Part shown: piece by piece, positions 15,634-23,384 of the stretch
Position numbering within the stretch: the first letter of the stretch is position 1
Layout: the number at the start of each line of letters is the position of its first letter
Source: Flavobacterium tagetis
Lineage (GTDB): Bacteria > Bacteroidota > Bacteroidia > Flavobacteriales > Flavobacteriaceae
Direction of reading: 5' to 3'
DNA: 64,000 nt
Assembly: GCF_016735615.1 (NCBI RefSeq)
Contig: NZ_JAERSF010000005.1
Coordinates: 62,001 to 126,000 of the forward strand
The notes under the pieces: model-generated
Seen by the model: the letters and a program-made list of their open reading frames with translations, nothing else
Databases searched by the model: none
Told to the model about the DNA's origin: nothing
Program-made: the position numbers and the translations under genes

Positions 15634-18600
15634 ATGAAATTGTTTTTGGATAATCATTTTATTGCTAAGATTAAAAACTGTTTATTAGCAATAATGGCAC
15701 TATTCATCGTTTATTCCTGTGCAACGCGCAAACCTCAATACGGAAAAAATGTTAGTGCCAACGAAACAGAAAACGCAACAGATACCATAAAAATTGCACA
15801 TACCTTTTTCCTTGTTGGTGATGCTGGAAATGCTGATGAAGAACAGGCGCAGCAAACTCTGGAACTTCTGCATCAAAAGCTTAAGAAAGCAAGCAAAAAA
15901 TCAACACTTCTTTTCTTAGGTGACAACATTTACCCGAAGGGTTTCCCTAGCGATAAGCATCCAGAAGACAAGGCTTTAGCAGAGACCAAACTAACTAATC
16001 AATTAAAATTGACTGAAGGCTATAAAGGAAAAACAGTTGTAATTCCTGGAAATCATGATTGGTATAGCGGCATCAAAGGCCTAGAACGTCAGGCTGATTT
16101 TGTAACGAAATATTTAAATGATAAAAAAGGTTTTCTTCCGAGAAAATCGTGTCCGATTGAAAATGTAAAAATAGACAGCACGACTACTTTGATAGCTGTT
16201 GATAGTGAATGGTTTCTTGAAGACTGGAATGATCACCCAACTATCAATGATAATTGCGAAATTAAAACCAGAGAAGCTTTTTTTGAAGAGCTTGAAGGTC
16301 TTTTAAACAAAAATCAAGAAAAGACAGTGGTTTTAGCCATTCACCACCCGTTATTAAGTAACGGAACACATGGCGGACAATTTTCATTAGAAAAACAATT
16401 ATTTCCTTTAGAGCAAAAAATTCCGCTTCCAGTAATTGGTTCGTTTATTAATTTATTGCGAAAAACTTCTGGCGTAAATCCGCAGGACATTCAAAACAAA
16501 CAATATACGATTTATGCTAAAAGAATTAAAACGCTTTTGCAAAAGCAGAAAAATGTAATTGTAGTTTCTGGTCACGATCATAATCTGCAATATATCAGCA
16601 AAGAAAATATTCAGCAGATTATCAGTGGCGCAGGATCAAAATCGGAAGCTGCTAGAGCGATTAGTCCGTATGATTTTTCATATGGCGGAAATGGTTATGC
16701 AACACTAACTATGTTTAAAAGCGGAGATGCAAAAGTTTCTTTCTATGGAAATGAAAACGGCAAAGAAAAGCTACTTTTTGAACGTGAAATTATAAAGGCC
16801 AAAGAAATTAACTGGGCTTCAGATATTCCGAATAAGTTTCCAGCAAAAGTGACTACTTCGATTTATTCTCCAAAAATGACACAAAAAGGTGCATTCCACA
16901 GATTTTTATTCGGTCAGCATTATAGAAAATATTATAGTATGCCAATTGAAGCTACAACTGCTACGGTTGATACTTTAAAAGGAGGTTTAAAACCTATTCG
17001 CGAAGGCGGAGGACATCAATCTGTTTCTTTGAGAATGTCTGATCCTCAAGGGCGTGAATATATCATGCGTGCGATGAAAAAAAGTGCGACCGTATTTTTG
17101 CAGTCGGTGGCTTTTAAAGATCAATATGTGGTAAATGAATTTGAAAAGACCTACGCTGAGGATTTCTTATTTGATTTTTACACGACTTCTCATCCTTATT
17201 CTTCTTTCGCTATCGGAAGCATGTCTGATCAAATTGGACTTAGACATACTAATCCAATTTTATACTATATTCCTAAGCAAAATGGTTTGGGTGAATTTAA
17301 TGCGAGTTTTGGAGACCAATTATATATGGTTGAAGAAAGACCCGCAGATAATCATCTTGATGGTAAAAATTTCGGAAAACCAAGCAACATCATCGGAACT
17401 GATGATATGATGCTGAATCTTCATAAAGATGAAAAATATACTGTTGATGAAAAAGAATATATCAAAGCGCGTTTGTTTGATATTCTTTTAGGAGATTGGG
17501 ATCGTCACAGTGATCAATGGCGTTGGGCTGAATACAAAGAAGATGGAAAAGTAATTTACAGACCAATTCCGCGTGACCGTGATCAGGCTTTTGTAAAATA
17601 CGACGGCGCTTTGCTTTCACTTATAATGAATATGCCTCCTCTTCGTCATATGCGAACTTTTAAAGGAGACAGAATCAATGTTAAATGGCTTGGAAGAGAA
17701 CCTTACCCAATGGATTTGGCATTTCTAAAAACTGCTGGAGAAAAAGAATGGGTTGAACAAGCCAAATACATTCAGGAAAACTTGACAGATTCAGATATCG
17801 ATTTGGCTTTCAAAAATATGCCAAAAGAAGTTCAAGACGAAACAGTTGATGAAATCAAGACAAAACTAAAAAGCAGAAAAAAAGATCTCCAAAAATATGC
17901 TCGTGAGTATTCTGATGTGCTAGATAAAACCGTTATGATTGCGGGAACAGACAAAAAAGACAAGTTTGTTTTAAATCATAATGTAAAGAAAGGAATTGAA
18001 ATTCAGGTTTTCAGAATTAAAAAAGAAGGCGATGAATTGCTTTACACTAAAAACGTAACAGATGATAAAACCAAAAATCTTTGGATTTACGGACTAGACG
18101 ATAATGATGTTTTTGAAGTAAAAGGAAACGAAAAATCTAGCATTAAAATTCGTTTGATCGGAGGTCAAAACAATGATACTTATAACATTGAAAATGGAAG
18201 AAAGGTTATCGTTTACGATTTCAAATCAAAAGAAAACACATACAATCTCGATTCTAAAACACAAACACAGCTTACAGACGATTACGAAGTTAATGCCTAT
18301 AATTACGAAAGACCAAAATATAATGTAGTTTCTGGCCTTCCAAATATTGGATATAATCCTGATGATGGGGTAAAAATGGGAGTTAATGTAAATTATACCG
18401 TTAATAATTTCAAACAAAATCCGTACACGCAAAGACATATTTTTAATGCTTTCTACTATTTTGCGACTGGTGGTTTAGAATTTAATTATGCAGCACACTT
18501 CCCTGGTTTATTAGGAAAATGGGTTATTGATGTCGAATCATTATATACGACTCCTAACTTTGCCATGAACTATTTTGGTTACGGAAATGAATCTCAATAC

Positions 18601-19365
18601 GACGATGATTTAGGAATGGATTACAATCGTGTTCGTATTAGAAAATTTAATGCTTCGGGTGCCATTCGTCACGTTGGACGCTATGGAAGTGAATTTAGCA
18701 TTCAACCCATTTTCCAGAGAATGACCGTTGAAGATACTGAAAACAGATATATCAATATTCCAGGAATTGTAAATCCTGATGTATTTGACAGTCAGAATTT
18801 TGGAAGCTTAAAAGTTAAATATGTATTTAAAAATTCAGATTTTACTGCGAAACCAACTTTAGGAATGTATTTTATGATTGCAGGAACTTGGACGACAAAT
18901 CTTGACGAAACAAAAAAGAATTTTCCAACGCTTGAAAGTATCTTAGGATTTACTCACAAAATTGATCACAACGGAAAACTGATATTGGCTACTTACGTAA
19001 AAGGAAAAGCTATTTTTAATAATAATTATGAATTCTACCAAGGTGCTTCTTTAGGTGGTGATACCGATTTGAGAGGTTATAGAAATGAGCGTTTTTTAGG
19101 AAGTTCGTATTTCTCTCAAAGCTCTGATCTGCGTTTAAGCATTGGGAAAATCCGCAAAACAATTGTTCCTTTTACGTATGGAATTTTAGGTGGTTTTGAC
19201 TACGGTAGAGTTTGGCTTGATGGCGAAGATTCTAAAAAATGGCATCAAGATTACGGCGGCGGACTTTGGCTGAATGCCATAAATGTTATTACGGCAAGAA
19301 TCTCTTATTTCAAATCTCCTGACGAAATTGGAAGGGTGATTTTTGGAGCGGCATATAGCTTTTAA
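15634..19365 (+). CDS. Lipoprotein: metallophosphatase + kinase-like region + outer-membrane barrel
   Basis: 1243 residues. Lipobox IVYSC with Cys29. A calcineurin-like phosphoesterase (about 55-400) has all five motifs: GDAGN 62-66, GDNIYPKG 96-103, GNHDWYSG 139-146, His237-His238 and GHDH 313-316, so it should bind two metals and cleave phosphoesters outside the cytoplasm. The middle (about 440-760) has a kinase-like order: YIMRAMKK 476-483 (candidate ATP-lysine strand), GDWDRHSDQWRW 620-631 (catalytic-loop-like) and RPIPRDRDQ 643-651 (DFD-like); this is my inference. The last third (about 905-1243) is a BamA/surface-antigen type barrel ending in Phe. Large phosphoesterase-barrel proteins occur in Flavobacteriia; the substrate is unknown. 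It is divergent from the HD-PycTM gene. Confidence 0.8.
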   Translation: MKLFLDNHFIAKIKNCLLAIMALFIVYSCATRKPQYGKNVSANETENATDTIKIAHTFFLVGDAGNADEEQAQQTLELLHQKLKKASKKSTLLFLGDNIYPKGFPSDKHPEDKALAETKLTNQLKLTEGYKGKTVVIPGNHDWYSGIKGLERQADFVTKYLNDKKGFLPRKSCPIENVKIDSTTTLIAVDSEWFLEDWNDHPTINDNCEIKTREAFFEELEGLLNKNQEKTVVLAIHHPLLSNGTHGGQFSLEKQLFPLEQKIPLPVIGSFINLLRKTSGVNPQDIQNKQYTIYAKRIKTLLQKQKNVIVVSGHDHNLQYISKENIQQIISGAGSKSEAARAISPYDFSYGGNGYATLTMFKSGDAKVSFYGNENGKEKLLFEREIIKAKEINWASDIPNKFPAKVTTSIYSPKMTQKGAFHRFLFGQHYRKYYSMPIEATTATVDTLKGGLKPIREGGGHQSVSLRMSDPQGREYIMRAMKKSATVFLQSVAFKDQYVVNEFEKTYAEDFLFDFYTTSHPYSSFAIGSMSDQIGLRHTNPILYYIPKQNGLGEFNASFGDQLYMVEERPADNHLDGKNFGKPSNIIGTDDMMLNLHKDEKYTVDEKEYIKARLFDILLGDWDRHSDQWRWAEYKEDGKVIYRPIPRDRDQAFVKYDGALLSLIMNMPPLRHMRTFKGDRINVKWLGREPYPMDLAFLKTAGEKEWVEQAKYIQENLTDSDIDLAFKNMPKEVQDETVDEIKTKLKSRKKDLQKYAREYSDVLDKTVMIAGTDKKDKFVLNHNVKKGIEIQVFRIKKEGDELLYTKNVTDDKTKNLWIYGLDDNDVFEVKGNEKSSIKIRLIGGQNNDTYNIENGRKVIVYDFKSKENTYNLDSKTQTQLTDDYEVNAYNYERPKYNVVSGLPNIGYNPDDGVKMGVNVNYTVNNFKQNPYTQRHIFNAFYYFATGGLEFNYAAHFPGLLGKWVIDVESLYTTPNFAMNYFGYGNESQYDDDLGMDYNRVRIRKFNASGAIRHVGRYGSEFSIQPIFQRMTVEDTENRYINIPGIVNPDVFDSQNFGSLKVKYVFKNSDFTAKPTLGMYFMIAGTWTTNLDETKKNFPTLESILGFTHKIDHNGKLILATYVKGKAIFNNNYEFYQGASLGGDTDLRGYRNERFLGSSYFSQSSDLRLSIGKIRKTIVPFTYGILGGFDYGRVWLDGEDSKKWHQDYGGGLWLNAINVITARISYFKSPDEIGRVIFGAAYSF

Positions 19366-19370
19366 AAAAA

Positions 19371-19512
19371 GTTGCTAAGATGCTGAAATGCTAAGGTTCT
19401 AAGTTTTTTAGCTCTGAGTTTAAAAAAAATAGCCACGAATTCACGAATTTAAATTAAATCATTCGTGAATTCGTGGCTAACTTTTTTCTTTAAAACTTAG
19501 AATCTTAGAGTC
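19371..19512. repeat. Nested hairpins between convergent genes
   Basis: Outer arms: GTTGCTAAGATGCTGAAATG... (19371-19410) against AAAACTTAGAATCTTAGAGTC (about 19492-19512). Inner arms: perfect 18 bp, AGCCACGAATTCACGAAT at 19431-19448 and its complement at 19461-19478, followed by a short T run. The word CACGAATT is doubled within the arm. The inner hairpin could terminate both converging genes. Confidence 0.8.
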
Positions 19513-20362
19513 TAAACTCATAAACCTTTCCTCCTATTTTGTTCGTTTTTTCGTCTGCTATAAGTAAGGTGTTGTTGTCTTTAAAAACGATAGCTTCTTT
19601 TTGTGAGAAGTGATTTAAGCTTAATTCCGTTTGAGTTCCTTTATGATATAAATCTCCTTTGAAGTTTTTAAACAAAAGCACTTTATCATGGCTTAATAAA
19701 GCTACTTTTTTTCCGTCAGGACTTATTGTTGCACTGGTCAGCACACAATGATTGTAATTATTGCAAGTTTTAAATTCTCCAATTTTAACTGCTTTTTGAG
19801 TTCCTGCAGCATTTTTTATTTTGTATATAAAAGCTGTTCCGTCAAAACCTTTACTTCTATTTTTGGTAAAAAGATAAAAATAACCTCCTTGTTCAAAAAA
19901 ACCTTCAACATCGAAAAACATTTCTTTTTTCTTTGGTGGAAATTCTTTTTGCTCGGGATACGAAAATGAAATTTTATATTCAGCTTTAGCTAAATCATTA
20001 TTCAATTGATTTTTTGCGACTTTATAAATACACAAATCTCTTCTTTCGTTATCATTATTTCCAAAATCTCCAATGTAGATGTTTCCAGCTTTATCTTTTG
20101 TAATGTCTTCCCAATCGACATTTGTAGCATTAGAAATCGTGATTGCTTTAGCTAATTTACCTTTAGAATCAAGGGCATAAATAGCATTTTTATTTCCACT
20201 GTCTTCTAAAGTATAAAGCGTTTGCGTTTCGGGAAAGTAAGTTATTCCAGAAACTTCTTTTAATTTTTTCGGAAGCGAATAAAGTTCTTTTAAATCAGAA
20301 CCAGATTGTTTCTGGCAAGCTAATAAAACTATAGAAACAACTACTAAAAAAGATTTTTTCAT
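19505..20362 (-). CDS. Lipoprotein with beta-propeller-like repeats (SdiA-regulated-like)
   Basis: 285 residues. Lipobox VLLAC, Cys16. The mature part is read as a six-bladed propeller-like protein: repeated strands ending in GxxxxxDxxG or GDFGNN (for example SGITYFPETQTLYTLEDSGN, DWEDITKDKAGNIYIGDFGN, VLTSATISPDGKKVALLSHD). The order EVSGI...D.ED...IGDFGNN resembles the SdiA-regulated/esterase-like propeller families. Catalytic function unknown; other members have been suggested to bind or hydrolyse phosphoesters, not shown here. Convergent with the phosphatase-barrel gene across the nested hairpin. The kinase-like gene upstream is separated by 98 bp with an inverted repeat, so it is probably transcribed separately. 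Confidence 0.65.
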   Translation of the reverse strand: MKKSFLVVVSIVLLACQKQSGSDLKELYSLPKKLKEVSGITYFPETQTLYTLEDSGNKNAIYALDSKGKLAKAITISNATNVDWEDITKDKAGNIYIGDFGNNDNERRDLCIYKVAKNQLNNDLAKAEYKISFSYPEQKEFPPKKKEMFFDVEGFFEQGGYFYLFTKNRSKGFDGTAFIYKIKNAAGTQKAVKIGEFKTCNNYNHCVLTSATISPDGKKVALLSHDKVLLFKNFKGDLYHKGTQTELSLNHFSQKEAIVFKDNNTLLIADEKTNKIGGKVYEFRL

Positions 20363-20383
20363 AATATTATTTTTTATTTTGCC

Positions 20384-20427
20384 ACAGATTAAGAGGATTA
20401 TAATGATTAAAAATCCTTTTAATCTGT
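20384..20427. repeat. Inverted repeat (ACAGATTAA word)
   Basis: Arms 20384-20399 and 20412-20427 match inversely at 15 of 16 positions. They are followed by a second small hairpin TCCCGATAACTACCGGGA (about 20430-20447) and lie within GCCAC...GTGGC (20381-20453). Located between two minus-strand genes and possibly a terminator for the upstream one. Confidence 0.65.
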
Positions 20428-20460
20428 AAATCCCGATAACTACCGGGAGTGGCTAAAACT

Positions 20461-21513
20461 TTAAACTAAGTTAGTGTTTTTAAAATTACGTGTAATAAAT
20501 TCAAAAGCAGCATGCATGACATGTCCCATCGATTTTGCGTTTTTGAATTTCATATCGTTTGTATAGCGGTATAATTCCATTTTTAATTGCAGTAAATGTT
20601 CCTGCGTTGAAATGGTATCGTGGCACATAATGTTCAGCAATTTTTTGATTCTCGTTTCAGCTGAATGAATACGTTTTGCTAAAATCGCCCTTTCTTCATC
20701 TTTATACTGAATAATCGAACGATCTTCTAATTTCTCTTTAATCAATTGAATCATCGGGAAATTTTCTTTGAAAAACTGCGGGCGATACACTTTAAAATTT
20801 CCTTCGTAACATTGCTGGTCAAAATCGATCGGGCGAATTTTATACACTACCTGATCAAAATCGTGAATTGGAACAATAACATAATTATACGCTCTCATGT
20901 CACCTAAAAGTCGAATCATACAGCGCTCATTAAACTTGACAAACTCTTTAGCAATTTGAGCTTTTTCCATTTCACTGCATTTATCAAGGAGCGTATCCAT
21001 AAAAACGTCACCAGGAATTCCGATAATATGTTCTTCGATCAAAGTGTCTTTATAAACCAAAAAATTGATTTTATCTGGCGAAAGAATATCTTCCAATTCT
21101 AATCCGTAAATACGAGAAGCATCGGCTTTTTTGATATAAAAATGAACATAGTTGTCATTTAGAATATTTCGAACCTTAATCCTGAAAGGTTTCGAATTTC
21201 CAAACGTACAATAATCAATTGCATCGACATTCAAGTATTGAATAATTTCGCTATTTCCATCAGAATGCAGAAGCGAGTATATTTTCTTTAAATTTAAATC
21301 AATTTCATTACGTTCAAATTCGCCGTAATATACCCTAATCCAAAGCGTGTCTGTATCATATTTGTCGTAAACATTTATAGAGCCCGAAAAACGAAGCAAG
21401 TCATCATAAAACACAGAAACTTTAGAAATACGCTCGTATCGTTCTAAATAACTTAAAAGTGGCTGTGTTAAAGGGTATGACGGTTTTTTTAAAACCATTA
21501 AAGGTTCGCTCAT
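20461..21513 (-). CDS. Unrecognised protein with aminoglycoside-phosphotransferase/kinase-like motifs
   Basis: 350 residues, soluble, no signal peptide. I do not recognise it as a named family. Visible: a strand with paired lysines (VHFYIKKAD, Lys128/Lys129), a hinge-like stretch (TLIEEHIIGIPGD 157-169), then GDMRAYNYVIV (204-214), which has the Asp-x-x-x-x-Asn spacing of a kinase catalytic loop, and RPIDFDQQ (227-234), which fits the metal-binding DFG/DFD position. The last 90 residues are helical and charged. If functional it would be a small-molecule or protein kinase with residues Asp205, Asn210 and Asp230/Asp232. Its RPI..D.DQ string is shared with the 1243-residue protein nearby. It has its own -7 box at 21531. 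Confidence 0.65.
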   Translation of the reverse strand: MSEPLMVLKKPSYPLTQPLLSYLERYERISKVSVFYDDLLRFSGSINVYDKYDTDTLWIRVYYGEFERNEIDLNLKKIYSLLHSDGNSEIIQYLNVDAIDYCTFGNSKPFRIKVRNILNDNYVHFYIKKADASRIYGLELEDILSPDKINFLVYKDTLIEEHIIGIPGDVFMDTLLDKCSEMEKAQIAKEFVKFNERCMIRLLGDMRAYNYVIVPIHDFDQVVYKIRPIDFDQQCYEGNFKVYRPQFFKENFPMIQLIKEKLEDRSIIQYKDEERAILAKRIHSAETRIKKLLNIMCHDTISTQEHLLQLKMELYRYTNDMKFKNAKSMGHVMHAAFEFITRNFKNTNLV

Positions 21514-21530
21514 TTTGAATATCTTTATTA

Positions 21531-21538
21531 CAAATTTA
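21531..21538 (-). promoter_or_regulatory. -7 promoter box (TAAATTTG) for the kinase-like gene
   Basis: Minus-strand TAnnTTTG match 17 bp upstream of the start codon at 21513. Confidence 0.45.
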
Positions 21539-21619
21539 CATCAATACGATTTAAAGTTAGAATTTAAAGTAACAAAAATCAACTTGGCTCGTCATACTAA
21601 AAACTAAAACCAGAAAAAT

Positions 21620-22531
21620 TTGGAAACCATATTAACCATTGAGAATTTAAGCAAAAGATACGGTCGAATTCAGGCTTTAAAAAATGTATCTTTTCAAATA
21701 CAAAAAGGTCGTGTTTATGGCATTCTAGGGCCAAACGGCAGCGGAAAATCGACTACATTAGGAATTGTATTGAATGTTGTTAATAAATCGTCTGGCAGTT
21801 ATCGCTGGTTTGATGGCAATGTTGAGACTCATGACGCGTTGAAAAAAGTGGGCGCTATTATAGAAAGACCTAATTTCTATCCGTACATGACGGCCGAGCA
21901 AAACTTAAAATTGGTTTGCAAAATCAAAAACATTAACTATTCTAAAGTCAATGAAAAACTGGAATTAGTAGGTTTGAGCGAAAGAAAAGACAGCAAATTC
22001 AGCACTTTTTCATTAGGAATGAAACAGCGTCTGGCAATTGCATCGGCGCTTTTAAATGATCCGGAAATTTTAATTCTAGACGAACCAACGAACGGATTAG
22101 ATCCACAGGGAATTCATCAAATTCGCGATATTATTAAAAAAATTGCTTCGCAAGGAACAACTATTTTACTTGCTTCGCATTTATTGGACGAAGTAGAAAA
22201 AGTATGTTCGCAGGTAATTGTCCTGAGAAAAGGCGAAGTTTTATATTCTGGTTCTGTTGACGGAATGTCTTCAAATGAAGGTTTCTTCGAAGTGCAATCA
22301 AATGATAATTTAGTTTTAAAATCTGCTTTACAAGAACATCCTGCTGTAGATAGAATTTCTGAAGAAGATGGAAAAGTTCTGGTTTACTTAAAATCTGATT
22401 TATCCGCTTCAGAATTAAATCACTTTTTATTTTCTAAAAACATTGTTTTAAGCCATTTAGTAAAACGCAAAAACAGTCTAGAAGCTCAATTTTTAGAATT
22501 AACCAAAAATGCCATCGCTCAAAAAAACTAA
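21620..22531 (+). CDS. ABC transporter ATP-binding protein
   Basis: 303 residues from a TTG start at 21620 (no ATG is available at this position; METILTIENLSKRYGRIQAL is the normal beginning of these proteins). Walker A GPNGSGKST 37-45, signature SLGMKQR 131-137, Walker B LILDEP 151-156, then SHLLDEVEK for the switch histidine. After the nucleotide domain there is a 90-residue C-terminal extension of the DUF4162 type, usual in ABC-2 exporters such as bacitracin or lantibiotic resistance pumps. It pairs with the permease that starts 3 bp downstream. The substrate is not predictable. Confidence 0.92.
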   Translation: METILTIENLSKRYGRIQALKNVSFQIQKGRVYGILGPNGSGKSTTLGIVLNVVNKSSGSYRWFDGNVETHDALKKVGAIIERPNFYPYMTAEQNLKLVCKIKNINYSKVNEKLELVGLSERKDSKFSTFSLGMKQRLAIASALLNDPEILILDEPTNGLDPQGIHQIRDIIKKIASQGTTILLASHLLDEVEKVCSQVIVLRKGEVLYSGSVDGMSSNEGFFEVQSNDNLVLKSALQEHPAVDRISEEDGKVLVYLKSDLSASELNHFLFSKNIVLSHLVKRKNSLEAQFLELTKNAIAQKN

Positions 22532-22534
22532 ACC

Positions 22535-23371
22535 ATGAAAAGACTTCTCTCTATAGAATTGCAAAAAATCTGGATGAACAAAGCCAGTAAAATATTAACT
22601 CTAACTTATTTTATATTACTTTCTTTTATAGCTTTAATTGCTGTAATAAAATTTGACATAGGCCCATTCAAATTTCATTTGGCAGAAATGGGAATCTTTA
22701 ATTTTCCGTTTATCTGGCATTTCAACACTTATGTTGCTGCTTGGATGAAATTCTTTCTAGCCATTGTAATTGTTTCGATGATGGCCAATGAATATAGCTA
22801 TGGAACTTTAAAACAAAATCTAATTGATGGTCTTAGCAAAAAAGAATTTATTCTATCTAAATTCTTAACTGTTGTTTTATTTGCTTTTGTTTCTACCGTT
22901 TTTGTTTTTGTAATGAGTTTAATTTTAGGATTTTGCTTTTCTTCTTACACCGAATTTGGTATTGTTTTTAGCGACTTAGATTATCTTTTAGCCTTTTTTG
23001 TAAAATTGATTGGATTCTTTTCTTTCTGTTTATTTTTAGGAATCTTAGTAAAACGTTCTGCTTTTGCATTAGGTTTCCTTTTGGTTTGGAACATTCTTGA
23101 AGGTATTATTAAAGGTATTTTGGCATTTAAAGTTTTTCCTGATAGCAACACTAATCAAAAAATTATGCAATTTTTCCCATTAGAAGCCATGTCTAATTTA
23201 ATTGTCAATCCAGGCCCGAGATTATCTGTTGTCAAAAACATTGGCACACAAATGGGAATAGAAACTGATGCTGATTTTAGCGTTGATTATTTTGCTGTTT
23301 TAATCGTTTTAATTTGGACTTTTCTGTTTATTTATTTTTCTTACAAATTATTAAAAAATAGAGATTTGTAG
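22535..23371 (+). CDS. ABC-2 type transporter permease
   Basis: 278 residues, six hydrophobic helices (about 20-42, 65-85, 110-135, 148-168, 172-195, 250-272), typical ABC-2 topology with the long loop after the first helix (DIGPFKFHLAEMGIF). It starts 3 bp after the ATPase stop and must form the exporter with it. The NEYSYGTLKQNLIDGLSKKEFILSKF segment (about 85-110) is the coupling region common to this permease family (ABC2_membrane_5/GldF-like). The next gene starts 13 bp later but has its own -7 box inside that gap, so it need not be in the same operon. Confidence 0.88.
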   Translation: MKRLLSIELQKIWMNKASKILTLTYFILLSFIALIAVIKFDIGPFKFHLAEMGIFNFPFIWHFNTYVAAWMKFFLAIVIVSMMANEYSYGTLKQNLIDGLSKKEFILSKFLTVVLFAFVSTVFVFVMSLILGFCFSSYTEFGIVFSDLDYLLAFFVKLIGFFSFCLFLGILVKRSAFALGFLLVWNILEGIIKGILAFKVFPDSNTNQKIMQFFPLEAMSNLIVNPGPRLSVVKNIGTQMGIETDADFSVDYFAVLIVLIWTFLFIYFSYKLLKNRDL

Positions 23372-23379
23372 TATATTTG
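23372..23379 (+). promoter_or_regulatory. -7 promoter box (TATATTTG) five bases before a start codon
   Basis: Exact TAnnTTTG match ending 5 bp before the ATG at 23385, which would put the transcript start at or next to the start codon. Confidence 0.4.
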
Positions 23380-23384
23380 CTACT

